Source: CAVQOB01 sp963714325 (lineage in GTDB: Bacteria > Pseudomonadota > Alphaproteobacteria > Rhizobiales > Hyphomicrobiaceae). From it: a stretch of 48,869 nucleotides of DNA. The stretch lies in NCBI GenBank assembly GCA_963714325.1, contig CAVQOB010000028.1:1-48869 (forward strand). Direction: 5' to 3'. Each line of letters starts with the position of its first letter. The first letter of the stretch is position 1. Positions 36,208 to 44,545 of this stretch are shown here, one piece after another. The notes beneath the pieces are model-generated. The model saw only the letters and a program-made list of their open reading frames with translations, had not been told where the DNA came from and ran no database searches. A program made the translations under genes and the position numbers.

Positions 36208-36460
36208 CACCGGATGCTGGTGGGCATCTGAAGGTGCGAGAAAATGAGCGCTCGCCGCTCGTGCGCCCCGAAAAGCGGCGGGTGCTGGTCGGCACCTGAA
36301 GCCGCAAGAAAAGTGTGCCGCGATTTTCGGATAAGGCGCACAAGCCAGTAAAAAAGTGGGCAACTGAAGGCGCCCGCGCCGGGTGCCTAGTCGGCACCTG
36401 AAGGCGCCCGCGCCGGGTGCTTAGTCGGCACCTGAAGGCGCAAGAAAAGAGCGAGCGCCC
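36208..36460. repeat. Repeat locus A: nested palindrome plus 34-bp tandem units
   Basis: Contains (i) a palindrome at 36257-36345 with arms GCTCGTGCGCC / GGCGCACAAGC and inner CCGAAAA...TTTTCGG, whose loop holds one extra repeat unit; (ii) 34-base tandem units with CTGAAGGCG starting at 36364, 36398 and 36432. The unit edge GGCACCTGAAGGCGCAAGAA recurs at locus B near 44.4 kb. Non-coding. Confidence 0.8.
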
Positions 36461-36880
36461 TCAATCCCGGCGCCCCCACCACGGCCGCGACCGCGATTGC
36501 GCCGCATCCGCAGGACACGTCATCCCGAATCCACCTCGCGGCACCGTCTCGATCGCAACACGATTGGCTTGCTTCACACCGCGCGCCGCCTCACGCGTCG
36601 ATTGCCCTGCCCCCGGATCGCTCGCATCGCAAGCTTCGGGCCGCCCACCAACCGTGCGATAAATCGGCCCATAGATCCGATGCATCCCAGCCCCGGTCCA
36701 ACTCGTCTGGCAAAGTTCCGGCGAATAATCGAGAATGCAATCGCCAGCCGTTCGATACACATTCCGCTGGTACATAACCGGCGTACATCCGCTGATCCCA
36801 ACGGCCAGCAGCGCCGCGATCAATCCAATCTGCTTCGGTGCCGCCGCCTCGCTCCGCCAGCGCCAAGGCCCGCCCGTCAT
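36461..36880 (-). CDS. Small lipoprotein, possibly DUF1190-related
   Basis: 139 residues with a hydrophobic run and lipobox (IGLIAALLAVGISGC), then YQRNVYRTAGDCILDYSPELC, YGPIYRTVGG and Cys at the C-terminal part. The DC..DY...C and YGP features recall YgiB/YjfM-type DUF1190 proteins, but the length is short and the match is tentative. It is coupled to the upstream DUF350 gene by an ATGA overlap, the same pairing as yjfL-yjfM in enterobacteria. Confidence 0.65.
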   Translation of the reverse strand: MTGGPWRWRSEAAAPKQIGLIAALLAVGISGCTPVMYQRNVYRTAGDCILDYSPELCQTSWTGAGMHRIYGPIYRTVGGRPEACDASDPGAGQSTREAARGVKQANRVAIETVPRGGFGMTCPADAAQSRSRPWWGRRD

Positions 36881-37281
36881 GGCGTCATGCTCGCCGCATT
36901 GAGCAGTCCCAATGCAATGCCCGTCGTCGCCAATATCACCGCGGCCGGCATACTACCCTTCTCGATTTCCGTCTGGAAATCCGGGAACATCAGCCGGACC
37001 AGATAGTGCCCGCCGACCTGCACGAGCAGCGCAACCAGTCCCCAGACGATGGTCTCACTGACACTGGCACTGATCGAGATCGACCGGGACAACGCAATCG
37101 CAAACCCGATGATCGCGCCACTGAGGCCGATCGCTGCCGCCGTATTGCCCTGCCGAATGAGCGTCACCTCTTCATGCGGCGTCGCCCGCATGTAGAGGAT
37201 CAAAAACCCGATCATCAGGAGTATGCCGGCCAGCAGGTGTATCGAAAAAGTGCCCAGTGCTGCCAGAAATGAGTCGCTCAT
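36877..37281 (-). CDS. DUF350 membrane protein
   Basis: 134 residues with four membrane segments. It begins DSFLAALGTFSIHLLAGIL, contains ATPHEEVTLIRQGNTAAAI and then LSGAIIGFAIALSRSISIS, ending in a hydrophobic pair (LVALLVQVGGHYLVRLMF; AAVILATTGIALGLLNA). This matches the DUF350 (YjfL) family of inner-membrane proteins of unknown function. An alternative ATG one codon earlier (37284) is possible. Operon with the lipoprotein gene. Confidence 0.85.
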   Translation of the reverse strand: MSDSFLAALGTFSIHLLAGILLMIGFLILYMRATPHEEVTLIRQGNTAAAIGLSGAIIGFAIALSRSISISASVSETIVWGLVALLVQVGGHYLVRLMFPDFQTEIEKGSMPAAVILATTGIALGLLNAASMTP

Positions 37282-37517
37282 CATTGTCTCCCATGCCGCA
37301 TCGGCGTTGCCGTCGATTGTGCCACCCCGGATCGGGCCCAACAATCATAAACCACGCCTTGATCATATCCGAGCAGCACCCAACACCCAAGCAGAGCCGC
37401 ATGGCAGCCCGAAAAAATTAACCCCAACCGGCCTTTATGTACGCCCCCCGCCACGGGGTTATTATTGCGCCATGGACCGGATCTGCAGGCCCGGTCCAGC
37501 TCTTTGACATCGTTAAA

Positions 37518-38360
37518 TCAGGACAGGACCGTGAGGGACGCGGAGGCCAGAGGAGTTGCGGCGATCGCTCGATCGAGGGCCGCGATCAGCCGCAACTCCT
37601 CCTCGCCGCGACTGGCTGCAATGGCATGCGCAACCCCGCCGACAGCACGCCCAAGCAGCGTCTCATGCTCGCCGCTATGCAGCAGATGGCCGAGGTACAG
37701 CGCCGACAGCATGTCCCCCGTGCCATGCGGCACATCGGCAAGCCGCTGCACGCGACAAACCTGCGCCACATCTCGCCCGCGGCTCACAACGACGTTCGCG
37801 ATATCATCCAGACCATCGGGGATCGACGTCGCGATCACCCGTGATGGCGCAAGTCGACGTGCGGCCCCAGCCGCTTGTTCGGGCGACGTGACCTCGACTC
37901 CGGTCAACCATGCCAATTCGAATCGATTCGGCACGATCATCGTTGCCAGCGGCACGAGCAAATCGCGGATCGACACCGCCGCTTTGGGATCGATATAAAG
38001 CCCCTTCGGATCATCCCCCATGATCGGATCAACCAGCACGATCGCATCCGGCTTGTAATCCCGAACACGGGCCACCGCCCGCGCCGCCACCGCCACGTGC
38101 TCGACACTCGGCATATAGCCCGTCAGTACCGCATCAACCGAGCTCAACCACCCGTTCGCGTCCAGCGCATCAACAATTCCTTCCAGCGTATTGACCGGTA
38201 GATGCGTTGCGATCGCCCGCTTGTGACCGGGATGATTGGACAGCACGATCGTCGGCATCGGCCAGACATCGTGTCCCAGCCGCTGCAACACCGGAACGAT
38301 CGCCGACAGCCCGACATGACCATGCACAACCTGGCTGGAAAGAGCGAGCACCGTGGCCAT
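37518..38360 (-). CDS. pdxY: Pyridoxal kinase
   Basis: Phosphorylates pyridoxal to pyridoxal 5'-phosphate (salvage of vitamin B6). Begins ATVLALSSQVVHGHVGLSA, the substrate-loop region of PdxY/PdxK. It contains LVDPIMGDDPKGLYI, IVPNRFELAWLTG and the anion-hole/catalytic VPHGTGDMLSALYLGHLL. 280 residues is typical. The ATG at 38360 begins the fold. It is 19 bases downstream of a FAD oxidase gene and likely co-transcribed with it. Confidence 0.9.
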   Translation of the reverse strand: MATVLALSSQVVHGHVGLSAIVPVLQRLGHDVWPMPTIVLSNHPGHKRAIATHLPVNTLEGIVDALDANGWLSSVDAVLTGYMPSVEHVAVAARAVARVRDYKPDAIVLVDPIMGDDPKGLYIDPKAAVSIRDLLVPLATMIVPNRFELAWLTGVEVTSPEQAAGAARRLAPSRVIATSIPDGLDDIANVVVSRGRDVAQVCRVQRLADVPHGTGDMLSALYLGHLLHSGEHETLLGRAVGGVAHAIAASRGEEELRLIAALDRAIAATPLASASLTVLS

Positions 38361-38379
38361 GGCGTTTTTGACTTCCAAA

Positions 38380-39687
38380 TCATATGACGTTGAACTCGAA
38401 CAACGGCTCGCGCGCCCGAATCCGATGATAGCCGAACCGCGTCAGATCGATCGTCTGAAACCGTCCGCTGACAATCAACTCGCAAACCCCACGCCCGGCA
38501 GCATACGCCTGCTGCAAGCCATGCCCTGAAAAACCGTTGGCAAAGTAAAAATTCTTGACCTCGGGATGCGCACCAATCACCGCATTCTGGTCAAGCCGGT
38601 TGTAGTCGTAGAACCCGGCCCACGCATTGACGAGCTTCAGCTGCTCGAATACTGGCACACGCGCCGCCAACGTCGGCCAAACAATCGTTTCGTAGGGCTC
38701 ATAATCGATACGATCGAGATCGACCGCCGCGGGTTCTTGATCCTCCTCCGGTGACACCCCGCACAGAAACGTCCGTCCTTCCGGCCGGAACCACACCCCC
38801 GACGGATCAATCGTCAGCGGCCCCCGGCGCATGGCGTTCGTTGCCTCCTTGCAGTCGACCACATAGACAAAGCGCTTGCGCGGCTCCACCGGCAGTTCAA
38901 GCCCCGCAAGCGCCGCAACCACCCCCGCCGCCGGCCCCGCCGCGTTCACAACCGCACCAGCCTCGATCTCTGCGCCACTCGCCAAACGCACACCGCGCAC
39001 CACCGAGCCTGCGACATCGAAACCTGTAACAACATCATTCCGATACGTAACGCCGCGAGCCTGCGCCGCCTTGCGAAACAGCGTCATCAGTGCGACTGGA
39101 TCGATCCACCCTTCGCCACTCCGCCCGAAACTGCCCGCAGCAATCCCATCGCAGGCAAGCCACGGAAACTGCGTCGCGAGCTCGCCCGCCACGAGCCGAA
39201 CCACATCGGCACCCATGTCCCGCTGCACCACCACATTGCGCGCCAGAACCTCTGCCCCGTGCTCCGCCGCCAGAATGAGATACCCCTGCTCGTGAAATCC
39301 AACGTCGGCGTCCGCCCCGAATATCTCTTTCAAGTCTCGCAACAACGCGAGCGTTGCCTGACTGAGCGCAATGTTTTCCGGTGTCGAAAACTGCTGCCGA
39401 ACGCCGCCAGCCGATCGCGCCGTGCTGCAGGCCTGGTAACTCGGATCTTTCTCGACCACGATGACCTGGTCACCAGCGACACCCGCCATCACCAGCGCAT
39501 AGGCCGTCGCACTACCAACGATCCCGCCACCCACAATCACAACGTCAGCTTTGTCCAAGCGTCGCGCCTTTGCTTCCGTCAACGGCCCAATCCGAATGTG
39601 CCGAGTTTTCGGCAGCATGCCAAGCCCAAGCCCAGAAAGCCTTGCGTTTGCGTCAATTCGCCGAATGTTCAGCCGCCTGTTCGACAT
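38380..39687 (-). CDS. FAD-dependent oxidoreductase, DAO family
   Basis: About 435 residues. The FAD dinucleotide fold is DVVIVGGGIVGSATAYALVM; the C-terminal FAD contact is FYDYNRLDQNAVIGAHPEV, NFYFANGFSGHGLQQAYAAG. The family oxidises amines or amino acids (sarcosine, D-amino acid or dimethylglycine-like substrates); FOXRED1-like members are similar. ATG 39687 has GGAAG nearby; ATG 39618 is an alternative closer to the fold. Operon with pdxY, and divergent from the lyase gene. Confidence 0.88.
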   Translation of the reverse strand: MSNRRLNIRRIDANARLSGLGLGMLPKTRHIRIGPLTEAKARRLDKADVVIVGGGIVGSATAYALVMAGVAGDQVIVVEKDPSYQACSTARSAGGVRQQFSTPENIALSQATLALLRDLKEIFGADADVGFHEQGYLILAAEHGAEVLARNVVVQRDMGADVVRLVAGELATQFPWLACDGIAAGSFGRSGEGWIDPVALMTLFRKAAQARGVTYRNDVVTGFDVAGSVVRGVRLASGAEIEAGAVVNAAGPAAGVVAALAGLELPVEPRKRFVYVVDCKEATNAMRRGPLTIDPSGVWFRPEGRTFLCGVSPEEDQEPAAVDLDRIDYEPYETIVWPTLAARVPVFEQLKLVNAWAGFYDYNRLDQNAVIGAHPEVKNFYFANGFSGHGLQQAYAAGRGVCELIVSGRFQTIDLTRFGYHRIRAREPLFEFNVI

Positions 39688-39745
39688 GGCTTCCGTCCGA
39701 CTGAGGCGATACTGTAAGCGCCAAGACACAACAACGGAATCACCC

Positions 39746-40630
39746 ATGACCATCCGGCCTTATCGCAGTGCTCTCTACATGCCCGGCTCCAATGTTCGCG
39801 CCATCGAGAAATCCCGCACGCTGCCCACCGACGCCGTCATCTTCGACCTCGAAGACGCCGTCGCGCCCGAGAACAAGGAAACCGCGCGCACGCAAGTTGC
39901 AGCCGCCGTCAAGGCAGGCGGCTTTGGCGCGCGCGCCGTCATCATCCGCATCAACGCCCTCTCAACCGCCTGGGGTAAAGCCGATCTCGAAGCCGCTGCC
40001 GCAGCCAAACCAGACGCGATTCTGGTTCCCAAAGTCGAGAACCCGCTCGATCTCAGTTGGATCGGCACCAGGCTCGACCAAACAGCCGTCCCCAAATCGA
40101 CCGCCGTCTGGGCGATGATCGAAACCCCGCTCGCGATATTGAATGTCACAGCCATCGCCGAATGTGCCGTCGCAAATCCGCAATCGCGCCTCGCCTGCCT
40201 CGTCCTCGGCACCAACGACCTCGTCAAGGAAACCCGCGCTGAACTCGACGAAAACCGGACCGCTGCGCTCTACTGGCTCTCCGCCAGCATTACCGCCGCC
40301 CGCGCCTATGGCCTCACCGTCCTCGACGGCGTCTACAACAACTTCAAGGACCTCGACGGCCTCGCCCGCGAATGTCGCCAAGGCCGCATGCTCGGCTTTG
40401 ACGGCAAGACCCTGATCCATCCCGATCAGATCCCCGCCGCCAATCAAGCGTTCGCGCCGTCCGCTGCCGATATCGCATGGTCCCGCAAAATTATCGCCGC
40501 GTTCGAACAGCCGGAACACCAGGGCAAAGGCGCCATCACCCTCGACGGCCGCATGGTCGAGCTTCTGCACGCCGACATCGCTCGCGATACTATCGCGATC
40601 GCCGACGCAATCACCAGATCAGGTTCCTGA
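39746..40630 (+). CDS. HpcH/HpaI (CitE-like) CoA-ester lyase
   Basis: 294 residues of the citrate-lyase-beta superfamily: YRSALYMPGSNVRAIEKS, VIFDLEDAVAPENKETAR (metal-binding Glu/Asp), ILVPKVENP, AMIETPLAILN and GFDGKTLIHPDQI. These enzymes cleave or form malyl-, methylmalyl- or citramalyl-CoA. The length fits the malyl-CoA thioesterase (Mcl2)-like group better than Mcl1, but the assignment is not certain. The mesaconyl-CoA hydratase gene 0.6 kb downstream makes an ethylmalonyl-CoA pathway role plausible. Confidence 0.88.
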   Translation: MTIRPYRSALYMPGSNVRAIEKSRTLPTDAVIFDLEDAVAPENKETARTQVAAAVKAGGFGARAVIIRINALSTAWGKADLEAAAAAKPDAILVPKVENPLDLSWIGTRLDQTAVPKSTAVWAMIETPLAILNVTAIAECAVANPQSRLACLVLGTNDLVKETRAELDENRTAALYWLSASITAARAYGLTVLDGVYNNFKDLDGLARECRQGRMLGFDGKTLIHPDQIPAANQAFAPSAADIAWSRKIIAAFEQPEHQGKGAITLDGRMVELLHADIARDTIAIADAITRSGS

Positions 40631-40834
40631 AGCACCCACGCACCCAAACACCGCGGCGGTCCGTGAACCGCACGCGTAGCCTGCAATAAATCGCAACGCG
40701 CCGTGATCAAATTCAGCGAAATCTCTGGCGCGGCTCAGGTCCCATGTGAACTCCACATTTCTGCCGCGACGTGAGCCAACCCCCGCCTCATTCCATGCTT
40801 ACGCAACTTGCAATCGATGTGAGGGCATTTGTGT

Positions 40835-41149
40835 ATGCGTAAGCTCTACGTTGTCGCCGCAGCACTTCTATTGGCATCATGCGGTTCCGTTCGTCAGCAG
40901 GCGGCTGACGTCGCGCCCTGTGACACCGTCACCGGCAACGGCACCGCGTATGGCCGGCACCAGGCGCGTCGCCATGCCGAACAGAACTTGGCGCATCAGC
41001 TACCCGATGCACGCGGCGACCTCGTCAGCTCGGGTCTCCGCCGCGTCCGTGTGATCAACAAGCGCACCACCTGCAAACCCTATGCGATCTTCGGCAGCGC
41101 TACATCGCTGACCAACTGCACCATCCAGGCGCGCATCTGCGGCCGCTAA
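40835..41149 (+). CDS. Small lipoprotein with four cysteines
   Basis: 104 residues: a signal with lipobox (LYVVAAALLLASC), then VAPCDTVTGNG, TTCKPYAIF and NCTIQARIC. After lipidation of the first Cys, four remain for disulfides. GAGGGC lies upstream of the ATG. No family recognised. It lies between the lyase and hydratase genes on the same strand, perhaps incidentally. Confidence 0.65.
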   Translation: MRKLYVVAAALLLASCGSVRQQAADVAPCDTVTGNGTAYGRHQARRHAEQNLAHQLPDARGDLVSSGLRRVRVINKRTTCKPYAIFGSATSLTNCTIQARICGR

Positions 41150-41258
41150 CGACGGCAAGAATGCATCCAACATCCCGGCCCTACTGCCTACGCCTATTGC
41201 CTATTGCCTCCACCCGCGTCTCGTCGCATGACAAATGGACATCGATGCACGAGGCACC

Positions 41259-42320
41259 ATGACCACCGCACCGAAAACCAACTCAGGTAATTTTTTCGAA
41301 GACTTCAGCGTTGGACAAACAATGGTCCACGCCACGCCGCGCACCGTGACGACCGGCGATGTCGCCCTCTACAACGCGCTCTACGGCGCTCGCTTTGCCG
41401 TCCAATCCTCGAACGAACTTGCCGTCAAAATCGGCTACCCGCATGCCCCCATCGACGATCTCCTCGTCTTCCATACGGTCTTTGGCAAAACCGTCCCCGA
41501 CATTTCGCTGAATGCCGTCGCCAATCTCGGCTATGCCGAATGCATCTTCGAGCGCGCGGTCTATCCCGGCGACACCCTGTCCGCTTCATCAACCGTCATT
41601 GGCGTGAAAGAAAATACCAATCGCGAAACCGGTGTCGTCTATGTCCGCACCACCGGCCACAACCAACGCGGCGAGACCGTTCTCAGCTATGTCCGCTGGG
41701 TCATGGTCCGCAAACGCGACAAGGCATCACCATCGCCGGCAGCAGTCTTGCCCAACCTCAGCACCGCTGTCGCACCAGCCGAACTCGGCACCGCCGTCCC
41801 GCGCCTGACCATCTCAAAGTACGACGCAACGCTCGCAGGTTCCCCGCATCGCTGGCAGGACTACGCTGTCGGCGATAAAATCGACCACGTCGATGGCGTC
41901 ACCATCGAAGAAGCCGAACACCAGCTGGCAACACGCCTCTACCAGAACACCGCCAAAGTCCACTTCGACGCCCACGCCGCAAAATCATCCCGCTTTGGCC
42001 GCCGCCTGATCTATGGCGGCGTCGCCATCTCGATCGCCCGCGCCCTGACGTTCAACGGCCTCGCCAACGCCTTCCACATCACCGCCATCAACGCCGGCCG
42101 CCACGTCGCTCCGCTCTTTGCCGGCGACACCGTCTATGCCTGGACCGAAGTCATCGGCAAAGCCGAATGCGGTGGCCGTAGCGACATCGCCGCCTTGCGC
42201 CTGCGCACCATTGCCACCAAGAACCAGCCATGCGCCGCTTTTCCCCGCGAGACCGCTCCTGGGACATGCGACGCAAACGTCATCCTCGATCTCGACTACT
42301 GGGCAGCACTCCTCAAATAA
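41259..42320 (+). CDS. mch: Mesaconyl-CoA hydratase (beta-methylmalyl-CoA dehydratase), MaoC family
   Basis: Hydrates mesaconyl-C1-CoA to beta-methylmalyl-CoA in the ethylmalonyl-CoA pathway and the 3-hydroxypropionate cycle. Strong signature stretches are SGNFFEDFSVGQTMVHATPR, DVALYNALYGARFAVQSS, DDLLVFHTVFGKTVPDISLN and AVANLGYAECIF, with a second hotdog domain (GVTIEEAEHQLATRLYQNTA). ATG 41259 has GAGG upstream. Other pathway genes (ccr, ecm, mcd) are not in this window, but a CoA-ester lyase precedes it and a B12 adenosyltransferase is at 8 kb. Confidence 0.88.
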   Translation: MTTAPKTNSGNFFEDFSVGQTMVHATPRTVTTGDVALYNALYGARFAVQSSNELAVKIGYPHAPIDDLLVFHTVFGKTVPDISLNAVANLGYAECIFERAVYPGDTLSASSTVIGVKENTNRETGVVYVRTTGHNQRGETVLSYVRWVMVRKRDKASPSPAAVLPNLSTAVAPAELGTAVPRLTISKYDATLAGSPHRWQDYAVGDKIDHVDGVTIEEAEHQLATRLYQNTAKVHFDAHAAKSSRFGRRLIYGGVAISIARALTFNGLANAFHITAINAGRHVAPLFAGDTVYAWTEVIGKAECGGRSDIAALRLRTIATKNQPCAAFPRETAPGTCDANVILDLDYWAALLK

Positions 42321-42465
42321 GACGGGCAATGCCCCCAAGTGTCATGGCCGGGCTTGTCCCAAGGCTGTCCGGTTTAAATGGTGACGATTCAAAATTCTCG
42401 TTGAAGAGCAGGTTGTTTATTTGTTTTCCGACTCGCATGGACGTCGACTCCGGTCTGGCATTTTT

Positions 42466-42657
42466 GCGTCATCCCGGCGCAGGCCGGGACCCACGGTAAA
42501 GCACCATTGTTCGTCGTGGCCAAATGCCACAACGATTGAAAACCGCTCCAAACGACACGAAGATCCAGCATTTTTGACGCTTCGGCCTGACGTGGGTCCC
42601 GGCCGTCGATGCGAAGCATCGCTCCGCGATGACGCCGGGATGACGCCGGGATGACGA
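42466..42657. repeat. Large inverted intergenic repeat, GTCATCCCGGC type
   Basis: The left arm GCGTCATCCCGGCGCAGGCC, followed by GGGACCCACGG, is mirrored on the right by CGTGGGTCCCGGCC and GATGACGCCGGGATGACG. The GACGCCGGGAT motif is duplicated at the right end. This class of long palindrome is widely dispersed in Rhizobiales genomes and may derive from small non-autonomous elements. Confidence 0.72.
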
Positions 42658-42877
42658 GTGGTGGGACCGGTGCAAGCATACTTAGACCGGACGGCCGTGG
42701 GCTTGTCCCGGCCACCCATGGTCTAGCAAGCGCGATCATTCGGACGCTGCTCGGACCGCGCAACACAGTGCCGGCCAAAATCATGACCTGATAGGTGGCC
42801 GGCACGCGGCGCCGGCATTGACGGGGTGGGCGGGACAACCAGCCAAAACTGTCAACCATCATGCCGGATAGAACTGT

Positions 42878-42985
42878 CAACCATCAACCCGGTTGCACAG
42901 CCGAGCCGATCGACGTCAGCCAACCACAAACACAGCAATAAGGCTCCGGGTGGGGGAACGTGCCAACCATCAACCCGGTTGCACA
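42878..42985. repeat. Pair of 22-base direct repeats, 86 bases apart
   Basis: CAACCATCAACCCGGTTGCA followed by CA occurs at 42878-42899 and exactly again at 42964-42985. Downstream of each comes an imperfectly repeated CCAACCAC(A/G)A...CACAAACACA. A shorter related piece (CTGTCAACCATCATGCCGG) precedes the first copy. Each copy contains an internal AACCCGGTT palindrome. Confidence 0.75.
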
Positions 42986-43247
42986 AGCGTCTACCCAACC
43001 ACGAGCACAAACACATGTGTCTGCGATCAGCGGCTTATTAAGCAATTCCATGTAGGATACCATCGAGCTGAGTAAGGATTTGGAAACGATTGCCACAAAA
43101 AGTTCTGCACCGCTGCAGGCTCTGGCATGACACTACAAGTCTCTACTCCCGCTCCAAGGTTCGCCCTCAACAGCGCCTTGCACCACGATTGTTTTGCGTC
43201 CGGGAAGGCGTGCTGGCTGCACATCAGACGGCCATCACGAAATTGAA

Positions 43248-44222
43248 GTGACGAAACGCGTCGCCGTCATTGGAGCAGGTTTAGCGGGGCTATCATGCGC
43301 CCGCGTGATGCGCCGCGCGGGCTGCTACGTCGAAGTCTTCGAGCAGGATCGAATTATCGGCGGCCGCACCGCGACGACGCGCCTCGGCGTCGCCAGCTTC
43401 GATCACGGTTGCCAATACCTGACCGCCCGCTCGGATACATTCCGCAAATACATCGAAGAGTTGGTCGGCTCGGGTTACGCCAACCGCTGGATGCCCAAGA
43501 CATCGACTGGCGAGGGCGCATCCACCATGCTCCCCTGGTTTGTCGGCAACCCTGGCATGAGCTCGATCCTCCGCCCGCTCGCCGAAAGCGTCCGCATTCA
43601 CACCAACCGCCGCGTCCACACGCTGCAGCGCGACGAAAAAAGTGGCTGGCACCTCTGGTTCGAGGACCAGACCTCATTCGGCCCCTTCCACGCCGTCGTC
43701 GTTGCCGTGCCGGCGCGAGAAGCGCTCTTGTTGCTCGGACGCCTCGAATCACTCGCGGACCCAATTCAAAAGGTCCGCATGTCACCGTGCTGGTCGGTCA
43801 TGGTGCGCCTCGACGAACGCGCGCTTCCCGAACAAGATGTTTTTTCGGACATGTCCGAAATCATTCGCTGGGTTGCCCGCAACAATGGCAAGCCCGGTCG
43901 CAACAGCCGTGGCGATCAGATCGTCATCCATGCCTCGCCGGCTTGGAGCCGCGAAACCGAAGATGCCGATCCCGAAGCCGTCGCCGAAGAGCTCTGGGCC
44001 GAAGTCAGCCACGCGCTCAATTTGCCGCCAACCCGCCCCAGTCAGATTTCAGCGTATCTTTGGAAGCATGGCCTGGTTGACACTTCGCTCGGCGAAACAT
44101 TCCTGTTCTCCAGCGAACACATGGTCGGCGTAACTGGCGACTGGTGCCTTGGCCGCTTGGCCGAACACGCCTTCGATAGCGGCACCCGCCTCGGCAAAGT
44201 CCTCGTCGACGCCCTCGATTGA
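43248..44222 (+). CDS. Renalase-like NAD(P)/FAD-dependent oxidoreductase
   Basis: 324 residues. The FAD motif at the very start is RVAVIGAGLAGLSCARVMRR, followed by VEVFEQDRIIGGRTATTRLG and FDHGCQYLTARSDTFR, the renalase-type signature. The C-terminal FAD contact is VGVTGDWCLGRLAEHAFDSG. The GTG at 43248 is chosen because it begins the fold; an open frame extends upstream to 43194 without similarity. Renalases oxidise isomeric dihydronicotinamides; whether this one does is unknown. Confidence 0.82.
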   Translation: MTKRVAVIGAGLAGLSCARVMRRAGCYVEVFEQDRIIGGRTATTRLGVASFDHGCQYLTARSDTFRKYIEELVGSGYANRWMPKTSTGEGASTMLPWFVGNPGMSSILRPLAESVRIHTNRRVHTLQRDEKSGWHLWFEDQTSFGPFHAVVVAVPAREALLLLGRLESLADPIQKVRMSPCWSVMVRLDERALPEQDVFSDMSEIIRWVARNNGKPGRNSRGDQIVIHASPAWSRETEDADPEAVAEELWAEVSHALNLPPTRPSQISAYLWKHGLVDTSLGETFLFSSEHMVGVTGDWCLGRLAEHAFDSGTRLGKVLVDALD

Positions 44223-44275
44223 CGTCCCAAGCACGGATCTCAGAGCACAGCGCCTGCGCCGGTTGGTCCTGCCCG

Positions 44276-44482
44276 AGGCGGGCAAGCATCGAGCGGGCAA
44301 TCGAAGGCGCAAGAAAAGAACGCCGGTTGGCACTGGGCAACCGAAGGCGCAAGAAAAGAGCGCCGGTTGGCACTGGGCAACCGAAGGCGCAACCGATACA
44401 AGAAGCGCCGGATGCCAGCTCGTGCGCCTCAAAAAGTGTGTAGCGGTTTTTGGACAAGGCGCACGAGCCAAGAAAAGAGCCG
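44276..44482. repeat. Repeat locus B: 40-bp tandem units and palindrome
   Basis: CGAAGGCGCAAGAAAAGA-type units start at 44302, 44342 and 44382, exactly 40 bases apart; the third diverges after GGCGCAA. They are followed by a palindrome at 44418-44468 with perfect 11-bp arms GCTCGTGCGCC / GGCGCACGAGC and inner CAAAAA...TTTTTGG. The same palindrome and unit core occur at locus A (36.2-36.5 kb). Non-coding, just upstream of sdhC. Confidence 0.82.
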
Positions 44483-44545
44483 CATTGATCGCCAGTGTGC
44501 AGTGCGGTAGAACCCCACGAGCAACGACACGACAACGGACCACCA

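Larger units (their letters stand above)
42321..43247. other. Long non-coding spacer with two repeat types
   Basis: About 930 bases without a credible gene. It holds a large inverted repeat at 42466-42657 and a pair of 22-base direct repeats at 42878 and 42964 (annotated separately). Short open frames here are products of the repeats. Confidence 0.7.

Noticed and set aside
42389..42880. Minus-strand ORF of 163 codons in the 42.4-42.9 kb spacer
   Set aside because: Its sequence is the translated long inverted repeat, of a type commonly misannotated as protein.
44276..44400. CRISPR array from the 40-bp periodic units
   Set aside because: The units are directly adjacent and similar throughout, with no unique spacers and no cas genes.
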